Source: JBGSIZ01 sp041742255
Lineage (GTDB): Bacteria > Pseudomonadota > Alphaproteobacteria > Rhodobacterales > Rhodobacteraceae
Length of the DNA stretch: 5,171 bases
Assembly (NCBI GenBank): GCA_041742255.1
Contig: JBGSIZ010000093.1
Span: 1-5,171 of the forward strand
Reading direction: 5' to 3'
Shown here one piece after another: positions 1 through 5,171 of the stretch. The notes beneath the pieces are model-generated. The model had not been told where the DNA came from. It saw only the letters and a list, made by a program, of their open reading frames with translations, and searched no databases. The position numbers and the translations under genes are program-made. The stretch's first letter is position 1. Each line of letters begins with the position of its first letter.

Positions 1-257
1 CCGGGCGTCGGCGGCATCGCGACCAGCACCGCCGCCAGCCCGCCCAAGGCCACAAACCCCATGATCCCGATGTTGAACAGCCCCGCAAACCCCCATTGCA
101 GGTTGACCCCCAGAGCCATGATCGCCGAAATCAGCGCCATGTTCAGGATTCCGAGCGACGTGTTCCACGACCCCGAAAAGATCCAGAACGTCGTCGTCCC
201 TTCGAGCAGGAACAGGGCCGCAACCGCCCCGAACATCACATATGCGCGCTGGTTCAT
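1..257 (-). CDS. livM: LivM-type branched-chain amino acid ABC transporter permease (N-terminal part, cut by window edge)
   Basis: This is the second inner-membrane permease of the Liv importer, which pairs with LivH to form the solute channel. Only the first 85 codons are visible; the frame is still open at base 1. The start at 257 makes an ATGA overlap with the livH stop, and AAGGGG at 271-266 sits 8 bases upstream as a ribosome binding site. Hydrophobic segments are seen at about residues 6-20, 35-51 and 62-81. The segment NLQWGFAGLFNIG at residues 52-64 matches the conserved LivM motif (N-L-Q-W-G-x-x-G-L-F-N-I-G) that opens the permease domain (BPD_transp_2 family). The family usually has 300-430 residues, so most of the gene lies to the left. 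Identification rests on this motif plus position directly after livH; substrate cannot be read from the fragment. Confidence 0.9.
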   Translation of the reverse strand, partial: MNQRAYVMFGAVAALFLLEGTTTFWIFSGSWNTSLGILNMALISAIMALGVNLQWGFAGLFNIGIMGFVALGGLAAVLVAMPPTP

Positions 258-1264
258 ACCGATTGCCCCTTGAATAGGCCCGTAGGCTTGAACAACAAAA
301 CAATGATCAGGATCGTGAAACTGACCGCGAATTTGTAATCGGTGGACAACAGTTGCACCAATCCTTCGGGGGCCATGCTGTCGGGCACCACATAGGTGAT
401 CACCTTTTTCCACGCATAGGTCACTGTCACCTCGGAAAACGCGATGACAAAGCCGCCCGCGATAGCGCCCAGCGGATTGCCCAGACCGCCCACGATGGCG
501 GCGGCAAAGATGGGCAACAACAGTTGGAAATAGGTGAAGGGTTTGAACGACTTGTCGAGGCCATACAACACGCCCGCAATGGTGGCGAGTGCGGCCACGA
601 TGATCCACGTCACCCGCACCACCTGTTCGGGATTAATGCCCGACAGCAGGGCCAGATCCTCGTTATCAGAAAAGGCGCGCATGGATTTTCCGGTGCGGGT
701 CCGGTTCAGAAACCAGAACATGGCGACCACAACCAGAACGGCCACAACAATGGTCAACCCTTGGGTGGTGCGGATTGCCAATGCCTCGTCCAGCCCGGTC
801 AAGTCCTTGAACGTGCGGGCGGAAATGATGAACCGTTCGCCGTCGGCAAAATTCTGATCGGCCACGCCAATGGCAAACCGGACGATCCCGTTCATCACGA
901 ACATGACCCCCATGGACACGATGACAAGGATAACCGGGGCGGCCTTTTTCTCGCGGTAGAACCGATAGACGACGCGGTCCGTGGCCAGCACGAACACCAC
1001 CGTGACAGCAATGCCAAACGGCAGGGCCAGCAACGCGGTGGGCAAGACGCCAAACGTGATCCCCATCCCCTGAAACCACCATGTGAAGAAAATCGTGGCC
1101 ATGGTGCCAAAGGCCATCGTGTCGCCATGGGCAAAGTTGGAAAACCGCAGGATCCCGTAGATCAACGTGACGCCCAGCGCGCCAATCGCCAATTGGGCGC
1201 CATAGGCGGCACCGGGGACCACGACGAAATTGGTGAACGCTACCAATGCGTTAAGAAAATCCAT
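254..1264 (-). CDS. livH: LivH-type branched-chain amino acid ABC transporter permease
   Basis: This inner-membrane permease should form the translocation channel together with LivM. The 336-residue product is very hydrophobic, with about eight likely membrane segments (roughly residues 18-38, 46-63, 72-96, 109-132, 168-186, 216-236, 248-280, 313-328). Family signatures are GVTLIYGILRFSNFAHGD (31-48) near the N-terminus, a cytoplasmic coupling loop RTRTGKSMRAFSDNEDLALL (188-207) followed by SGINP, where the ATPase docks, and IVGGLGNPLGAIAGG (257-271). Between the last two membrane segments, about residues 282-312, there is a polar stretch that I recall being shorter in E. coli LivH. The start at 1264 lies 3 bases after the livF stop, with GGGGGG at 1277-1272 and a 7-base spacer. 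The stop overlaps the livM start as ATGA. Family assignment is secure; the exact solute is not. Confidence 0.95.
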   Translation of the reverse strand: MDFLNALVAFTNFVVVPGAAYGAQLAIGALGVTLIYGILRFSNFAHGDTMAFGTMATIFFTWWFQGMGITFGVLPTALLALPFGIAVTVVFVLATDRVVYRFYREKKAAPVILVIVSMGVMFVMNGIVRFAIGVADQNFADGERFIISARTFKDLTGLDEALAIRTTQGLTIVVAVLVVVAMFWFLNRTRTGKSMRAFSDNEDLALLSGINPEQVVRVTWIIVAALATIAGVLYGLDKSFKPFTYFQLLLPIFAAAIVGGLGNPLGAIAGGFVIAFSEVTVTYAWKKVITYVVPDSMAPEGLVQLLSTDYKFAVSFTILIIVLLFKPTGLFKGQSV

Positions 1265-1267
1265 GTC

Positions 1268-1981
1268 TCAACCCCCCAGAAAACTGCGGCGGACGTCGGG
1301 GTTGGCCAGCAACTCCTTGCCGGTGCCCGTATGGGCGTTTGTGCCTTGGACCAGCACATAGGCGCGGTCAGCGATTTCCAGCGCCTGACGCGCGTTTTGT
1401 TCGACCATCAGGATCGGGATACCCGTGCGGCTGACCTCGATGATGCGGTCAAACAGTTCATCCATGACAATGGGGGACACGCCCGCGGTGGGTTCATCCA
1501 GCATCAGCACCTTGGGCTTGGTCATCAACGCGCGACCCACGGCGACCTGTTGGCGCTGGCCCCCGGACAATTCGCCCGCAGCCTGATGGCGTTTGTCGCG
1601 CAGGATGGGGAACAGGGTGTAAATCTGGTCCATCGTGTCGCGGATATTGTCGGTGCGGATGAACGCGCCCATCTCGAGGTTCTCCTCGACCGTCATGGAC
1701 GGAAAGATGTTGCGCACCTGCGGGACGAACCCCATCCCCTTGATCACGCGGTCCTGCGGGGACAAGGCGGTGATATCCTCACCATCCAACCGGACGGACC
1801 CCGACCGCACGTTCAGCATCCCGAACACGGCCTTCATCGCGGTGGATTTGCCCGCGCCATTGGGGCCGACGATCACGGCAATTTCGCCGGGGTTCACGGC
1901 AATGGTGCAATTGGTCAGGATGTCGGGGCCTTTGCCATAGCCCCCGGTCATCGCATCGCCGATCAAAAACGGTTCTGTCAT
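1268..1981 (-). CDS. livF: LivF-type ABC transporter ATP-binding protein
   Basis: This cytoplasmic ATPase works as a heterodimer with LivG to power uptake. The 237-residue length is normal for LivF. Motifs in order: Walker A GPNGAGKST (39-47), Q-loop VPQ (Q88), signature LSGGQ (138-142) and Walker B VLMLDE (158-163) followed by P. The position of the switch histidine reads V-E-Q-N (Q195), which is what LivF proteins normally carry, so it is a family mark and not a defect. LivF is distinguished from LivG by this VEQN, by its shorter length and by the segment GFVPQVRNIFPSMTVEENL (84-102). The start at 1981 overlaps the stop of the upstream unknown gene as ATGA, and GGAG at 1992-1989 sits 7 bases upstream, so it can also recruit ribosomes on its own. 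The gene is separated from livG by two unrelated exported-protein genes, which is unusual for a Liv operon. Confidence 0.95.
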   Translation of the reverse strand: MTEPFLIGDAMTGGYGKGPDILTNCTIAVNPGEIAVIVGPNGAGKSTAMKAVFGMLNVRSGSVRLDGEDITALSPQDRVIKGMGFVPQVRNIFPSMTVEENLEMGAFIRTDNIRDTMDQIYTLFPILRDKRHQAAGELSGGQRQQVAVGRALMTKPKVLMLDEPTAGVSPIVMDELFDRIIEVSRTGIPILMVEQNARQALEIADRAYVLVQGTNAHTGTGKELLANPDVRRSFLGG

Positions 1982-2616
1982 TCGGCAACTCCAAGCGGGA
2001 CAGCGGCGCAGGTAACCGCATCGGGGCAGTCAAGGCGCAGGGCATACAGGGCCATCTGGTGGGACACGGCAATGTCGAACGCCTGCGCGCCCAAGGTGCC
2101 GTCGGGCAACAGAATCGGATCGGCGGGCAGGGCGCGGCTCCCTTGGGTGGTCAGCGTGACGTTGGGGGCCAACGGCACCCGGCTCGACAGGCCATAGATG
2201 CGGCGGCTTACGCCGTCCTGTTCAAACGCCCATGTGGGCAGCGGCCCGGTCAGGGCCTGCGCGCCGGTTCCACCGTCCGACAGGTCAAAACCGGCCCCGG
2301 TCAACACCTCGGCGCGGGTCACCTTGGCGTCGGCGACGTTGGCCATGGCGGCCATATCGGCCCATCCGGTGCCGGGGATACGGGGGGCGGGGGTCACTTC
2401 GATCTGCAACGTCACCTCGGCGTCGGGGAACCCGAACACGTTGGGAAACACGTCCGACCGGATCGCCTGTGCGGTGGCGGGGGGGCAAAACAGAACGGGA
2501 CCGGACACGCGCCAACACATCTCGCCGGTGCCGGCGGGATCGGGCAGGGTGGCGGGTTCTGCATGGGCGCGGGCACCCAAGGCCAGTGCAGCAATAAGAA
2601 GGGCGGCGGATTTCAT
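1978..2616 (-). CDS. unrecognised exported (periplasmic) protein with CWxV...FC motif, second of a pair inside the liv operon
   Basis: I do not recognise a family. From the ATG at 2616 the product has 212 residues. It begins with a typical signal peptide: M-K, a hydrophobic core SAALLIAALALGA, then A-H-A before a likely cleavage at about residue 19. No lipobox cysteine follows, so a soluble periplasmic protein is expected. After the leader come C34-W-R-V and F-C44, matching the upstream neighbour in spacing and sequence; two more cysteines, C197 and C203, lie near the C-terminus, so two disulfides are possible. There are no further membrane segments and no catalytic motif I can name. The ATG overlaps the upstream stop as TGATG; a GTG codon just before (2619) would add one residue. 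No strong ribosome binding site is visible, which fits coupling. The stop overlaps the livF start. An accessory role in solute uptake is inference from position only. Confidence 0.8.
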   Translation of the reverse strand: MKSAALLIAALALGARAHAEPATLPDPAGTGEMCWRVSGPVLFCPPATAQAIRSDVFPNVFGFPDAEVTLQIEVTPAPRIPGTGWADMAAMANVADAKVTRAEVLTGAGFDLSDGGTGAQALTGPLPTWAFEQDGVSRRIYGLSSRVPLAPNVTLTTQGSRALPADPILLPDGTLGAQAFDIAVSHQMALYALRLDCPDAVTCAAVPLGVAE

Positions 2617-3215
2617 CACAGCCGATCCGGCATAGCAGGGACAAGGGGCAGGGCGCCTTGATCGGTCGTTGTGCGGAACCCTTGGACGATACCGCGCAGC
2701 GTTTGGTTCAGGGCATCCTCCATCGGTGATGTCTGCCCGGTCAAAATACCCACCGCATCCAGATGGGCGACCCCGTCCGCCGCCAGCGGGATCAGAACAA
2801 CTGCCGTTTCAAACGTGTCGTCGGTCGTGCCGGACAGGCTGCGCACCAAAACGTCAACGCCGTCACCTGACAAGATGGTCGGGCCAGTGGTTTGCGTCAC
2901 CACGTCAAACCGGTCGGCAAATCGGGCGGCGACGGTTTGGGCGATGGCGTCGGCGGAAGGGTCCGCATCGCCGCCATATTCCTTGGCGGGCAGCAGCAGC
3001 AGCAACGCATCGCCGTCCACATAATACAGACCCGGATCGCCGCCTTGCTCTGGCGTGATGCCGTCAAACGGGGTTCCAGCGCTACAAAACGACACGGCAT
3101 CGTTTACAAACCAGCAATCCTCTTGGGCCGTTGCGGCGTTAGGCAGGGTCAAAGCGGCGAAAACCAAAACGACGCAATACCGACGCAATACCAACGGGTT
3201 GGACAAATGTCTCAT
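2616..3215 (-). CDS. unrecognised exported (periplasmic) protein with CWxV...FC motif, first of a pair inside the liv operon
   Basis: I do not recognise a family. The 199-residue product starts with a basic N-region (R11, R12), a hydrophobic stretch at about 14-25 and A-T-A before a likely signal-peptidase cleavage near residue 30 (ATA^QED). C34 is too far from the membrane core and lacks a lipobox, so a soluble periplasmic protein is expected. The mature N-terminus carries C34-W-F-V-N-D-A-V-S-F-C44, shared in pattern with the next gene; these are the only cysteines after the leader, so they could form one disulfide. The rest alternates hydrophobic strands (LLLLLP at 71-76, AVVLIPL at 138-144) with amphipathic helices (88-103, 166-181), suggesting a small alpha/beta fold. 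The ATG overlaps the livG stop as ATGA; AAGGA lies about 12 bases upstream, rather far. An 11-base tandem repeat lies in the signal-peptide region. Linkage to transport is inferred from context. Confidence 0.82.
   Translation of the reverse strand: MRHLSNPLVLRRYCVVLVFAALTLPNAATAQEDCWFVNDAVSFCSAGTPFDGITPEQGGDPGLYYVDGDALLLLLPAKEYGGDADPSADAIAQTVAARFADRFDVVTQTTGPTILSGDGVDVLVRSLSGTTDDTFETAVVLIPLAADGVAHLDAVGILTGQTSPMEDALNQTLRGIVQGFRTTTDQGALPLVPAMPDRL
3170..3191. repeat. 11-bp perfect tandem duplication within a signal-peptide coding region
   Basis: The unit CGACGCAATAC occurs twice head to tail at 3170-3180 and 3181-3191. It lies inside the N-terminal coding part of the first unknown exported protein, around residues 9-15. 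As 11 is not a multiple of 3, the two copies are read in different frames, and gain or loss of one copy would break the frame from the ATG at 3215. Confidence 0.9.
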
Positions 3216-3994
3216 GCTTGCAGCTTGTCCTTGTTTTTCAGCCCGGTGCCCAGATAGGCCTCGATCACGGCCTCGTTGGCCTTGATCTGGGCCAACGTGC
3301 CCTGCGCCAGCACCTTGCCTTCGGCCATGCAGATCACCGGATCACAGATTTTCCCAATGAAATCCATGTCATGCTCGATCACGACAAAGGTGTATCCGCG
3401 TTCCTTGTTCAACCGCACAATGGCGTCGCCAATGGTGTTCAGCAGGGTCCGGTTCACACCCGCGCCCACCTCGTCCAGAAACACGATCCGGGCATCGACC
3501 ATCATGGTGCGGCCCAGCTCCAACAGCTTTTTCTGGCCGCCCGACAGGTTGCCGGCCTTCTCATCTTTCAGGTGGGAAATGGTCAGGAAATCAAGAACTT
3601 CGTCGGCTTTTTTCAACAGTGCGGCTTCTTCGGTGGCGATCCGTCCCCGACCAAACCATGCATTCCACAACGTTTCGCCGGATTGGTCACCCGGCACCAT
3701 CATCAGGTTTTCCCGGACGGTCATCGAACTGAACTCATGGGCAATCTGGAACGTGCGCAACAACCCCTTGGTAAACAAGGTATGAGGGGGCAGACCGGTT
3801 ATATCCTCGCCCGCCATCGTGACGGTGCCCGACGTCGGTTGAAGAACGCCCGCGATCACATTGAAAAGCGTGGTTTTTCCGGCGCCATTTGGACCGATCA
3901 ATCCAGTGATGGACCCGGTTTCAATCCGCAGGCTCGCGCCGTCCACGGCATGGAACCCTCCAAAATGTTTGTGGAGGTTGTCTACAACAATCAT
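3212..3994 (-). CDS. livG: LivG-type ABC transporter ATP-binding protein
   Basis: This is the second cytoplasmic ATPase of the importer, partner of LivF. Counting from the ATG at 3994 it has 260 residues. Motifs in order: Walker A GPNGAGKTT (34-42), Q-loop TFQ (Q83), signature LSGGQ (150-154), Walker B IVFLDE (170-175) and switch histidine in I-E-H-D (H208). The C-terminal LAQGTLAQIKANEAVIEAYL is the extension typical of Liv ATPases (BCA_ABC_TP_C) and separates LivG from LivF. The residue after the catalytic glutamate is valine (LDEVGAGVN) where most Liv ATPases have proline; the rest of the active site is intact, so the protein should work. I prefer the start at 3994 over the ATG at 4000 because GGGGAG at 4006-4001 touches the ATG at 4000 but is 6 bases from that at 3994. 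The stop overlaps the next gene as ATGA. Confidence 0.95.
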   Translation of the reverse strand: MIVVDNLHKHFGGFHAVDGASLRIETGSITGLIGPNGAGKTTLFNVIAGVLQPTSGTVTMAGEDITGLPPHTLFTKGLLRTFQIAHEFSSMTVRENLMMVPGDQSGETLWNAWFGRGRIATEEAALLKKADEVLDFLTISHLKDEKAGNLSGGQKKLLELGRTMMVDARIVFLDEVGAGVNRTLLNTIGDAIVRLNKERGYTFVVIEHDMDFIGKICDPVICMAEGKVLAQGTLAQIKANEAVIEAYLGTGLKNKDKLQA

Positions 3995-4000
3995 TCCCAT

Positions 4001-4006
4001 CTCCCC
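4001..4006 (-). promoter_or_regulatory. livG ribosome binding site (decides the start codon)
   Basis: On the minus strand the sequence reads GGGGAG, then ATGGGA, then ATG. The purine-rich core directly abuts the ATG at 4000, leaving no spacer, but is a normal 6 bases from the ATG at 3994. The protein therefore most likely begins M-I-V-V, not M-G-M-I-V-V. Confidence 0.65.
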
Positions 4007-4064
4007 GCACGCCCTTGATTTTTCAGGGGTCGTCTGGCCGCAGGATCGGCCATTATCTTATTGA

Positions 4065-4093
4065 AACGGCGCGGGAAATTTCCCCGCGCCGTT
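4065..4093 (-). terminator. GC-rich stem-loop between the binding-protein gene and livG (partial terminator or mRNA-stabilising hairpin)
   Basis: AACGGCGCGGG at 4065-4075 pairs perfectly with CCCGCGCCGTT at 4083-4093, an 11-bp stem around a 7-base loop. It begins 15 bases after the stop codon of the binding-protein gene. In the operon direction only three T residues follow the stem (CCGTTTCAATAAG), so it would be a weak intrinsic terminator; the T-rich side (TTCTTTT at 4092-4098) faces the plus strand, where no gene precedes it. In binding-protein-first operons, such hairpins often protect the upstream message from 3' decay and reduce read-through, giving more binding protein than membrane components. 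That role is inferred here. Confidence 0.6.
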
Positions 4094-4108
4094 CTTTTGT
4101 CCGTCAGA

Positions 4109-5171
4109 TCAGCGGTATTTGACCGTGGTCAGCTTGCCATCCACGAATTCGATTTCGCGGTAGTTGCCAGCAGATTCGCCCGCACCGATCAACTCAACCG
4201 CCGTCGCGCCGACATAGTCGATGTCAGTGCCCGCCGCGATCAGTTCCAGCGCCTTGGCGAGTTCGCCGGGCTGGATCGGTTCGCCGGGGGCGTTGGCCAA
4301 GTCCATGATCTTGCCTGCAAAATCGGCAGAGTTCGTGGAACCCGCTGCATGCATCGCCATCATGATGAGGGCTGCGGCGTCATAGCTTTCTGCCGAAAAC
4401 GCGCCCGTTCCGTCAAACCCGGCAGCAGTTGCCGCCGCTTGGAACGTTGCCGCACCTTCGCTGTCGGTGCCGGGGAACTGGCCGAACGACCCGTCGATCT
4501 CGGTTCCGAAACGCTCTTCCAACGCCGCACCAACCATGCCGTCGGGCAGCATGAACCGGTCAAACGCACCCGAATCGAGCGAGGCGCGGATGATGCCGTT
4601 GCCGCCTTGGTCGATGTAGCCTGCGACGACCAGCAATTCACCACCAGCCGAGGCCAGCGCGCCAACTTCGGCCGAATAATCGGCCTTGCCGTCTTCGTGT
4701 GCTGCCGAAATGGTCACGGTGCCGCCAGTGGCCTCGAATGCTGCTTGAAAGCTGTCGGCCAGACCCTTGCCGTAGTCGTTGTTGGTATAGGTCAGCGCGA
4801 CCGAGGTGATCCCGCGCTCGCCCAGAATGTCAGCCATCACAACGCCTTGACGGGCATCGGACGGGGCGGTGCGGAAGAACAGGCCGTTGTCCTCAACTGT
4901 GGACAGGGCGGGCGATGTGGCCGACGGCGACACCATGGCTATGCCGTTGGGGATCGCGACGTTCTGCAACACGGCGGTGGTGACGCCCGAACAATCGGCG
5001 CCCATGATCGCCTTGACGCCGTCACCGGTGATCAGACGTTCGGCGGCAGCGGTCGCAAGGGCCGCGTCCACACAGGTCGAATCGGCGCGCACGGCCACAA
5101 CCGTGTTGCCGCCACCCAGCAGGGTGCCAGCGGCGTTCACTTCGGCCATCGCCAGTTCCGCGCCCGCAGCC
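4109..5171 (-). CDS. livK: LivK/LivJ-type periplasmic substrate-binding protein (N-terminus beyond window edge)
   Basis: This is the periplasmic receptor that captures the solute and delivers it to LivH/LivM (Peripla_BP_6, type I binding fold). The frame stays open to base 5171 with A-A-G-A-E-L-A before the methionine at 5149, so that methionine is internal. About 353 residues are visible; the signal peptide and perhaps 25-45 residues are missing. Numbering from that methionine: AEVNAAG (2-8) is the usual first-helix motif; C26 and C53 match the conserved disulfide of LivJ/LivK; SPSATSP (74-80) is the ligand-carboxylate loop; NNDYGKG (123-129) and AGYIDQGGNG (176-185) match the segments carrying the two pocket tyrosines (Y126, Y178). 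At the place of the ligand-binding glutamate of E. coli LivJ the sequence is LPDGMVG with D203. Branched-chain or related amino acids are the likely ligands, but the pocket does not settle this. The symbol is by family similarity. Confidence 0.92.
   Translation of the reverse strand, partial: AAGAELAMAEVNAAGTLLGGGNTVVAVRADSTCVDAALATAAAERLITGDGVKAIMGADCSGVTTAVLQNVAIPNGIAMVSPSATSPALSTVEDNGLFFRTAPSDARQGVVMADILGERGITSVALTYTNNDYGKGLADSFQAAFEATGGTVTISAAHEDGKADYSAEVGALASAGGELLVVAGYIDQGGNGIIRASLDSGAFDRFMLPDGMVGAALEERFGTEIDGSFGQFPGTDSEGAATFQAAATAAGFDGTGAFSAESYDAAALIMMAMHAAGSTNSADFAGKIMDLANAPGEPIQPGELAKALELIAAGTDIDYVGATAVELIGAGESAGNYREIEFVDGKLTTVKYR

Noticed and set aside
1268..1981. Apparent loss of the switch histidine in LivF (Q195)
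   Set aside because: V-E-Q-N at this place is the usual LivF form, so it is not a defect.
353..2197. A 614-codon open frame on the plus strand, antisense to livH, livF and part of the second unknown gene
   Set aside because: Its product is rich in H, G, Q and D with no domain pattern, and it lies opposite two certain ABC transporter genes. In high-GC genomes, biased third codon positions often leave the complementary frame open.
2059..2661. A 200-codon plus-strand frame, very glycine- and histidine-rich, opposite the unknown exported proteins
   Set aside because: The minus-strand frame has a clear signal peptide, conserved cysteine motif and overlap junctions on both sides; the plus-strand frame has none of these and spans a gene junction.
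2991..3005. Short (CAG)4CAA triplet run
   Set aside because: It simply encodes five leucines in a predicted beta strand of the first unknown protein and is in frame, so no special function is needed.
3218..4018. A 266-codon plus-strand frame opposite livG
   Set aside because: It is a shadow of livG, which has complete Walker A, signature, Walker B and switch-histidine motifs; the antisense product is compositionally odd and has no recognisable domain.
4052..4080. Possible promoter for livG on the minus strand (GATAAT at 4057-4052)
   Set aside because: The -10-like hexamer is fair, but at a 17-base spacing the -35 position reads AATTTC, lies inside the hairpin and does not resemble TTGACA. 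Read-through from the binding-protein gene explains expression without it.

Overview
The window is one tightly packed block of a branched-chain amino acid type (HAAT/Liv) ABC uptake operon, read entirely on the minus strand, right to left in these coordinates. The high GC content, the G/C-rich third codon positions and the style of the Liv proteins suggest an alphaproteobacterium, probably of the Rhodobacteraceae/Roseobacter group. This is inference from composition and protein flavour; there is no rRNA or other taxonomic marker here.

Layout in transcription order: (1) a periplasmic substrate-binding protein of the LivK/LivJ type, 4109-5171, whose N-terminus and signal peptide lie beyond the right edge; (2) a 114-base gap holding a strong GC-rich stem-loop at 4065-4093 and the livG ribosome binding site; (3) livG ATPase, 3212-3994; (4) an unrecognised exported protein, 2616-3215; (5) a second unrecognised exported protein, 1978-2616; (6) livF ATPase, 1268-1981; (7) livH permease, 254-1264; (8) livM permease, 1-257, cut by the left edge. 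From livG to livM every junction is an overlap of 1-4 bases or a gap of 3 bases, so the genes are almost certainly co-transcribed and translationally coupled.

The five recognisable proteins make a complete importer: the binding protein delivers solute to the LivH/LivM channel, driven by LivG/LivF. The unusual part is the pair of unknown genes embedded between the two ATPase genes. Both encode about 200-residue proteins with a cleavable signal peptide, and right after it both carry the same motif, C-W-x-V-x3-V-x-F-C, with cysteines at residues 34 and 44 in each. They look like a diverged pair of periplasmic proteins, possibly accessory to this transporter, and are the main candidate for something undescribed. 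There are no mobile elements, tRNA/rRNA genes or CRISPR arrays, and no gene-free stretch longer than about 115 bases.
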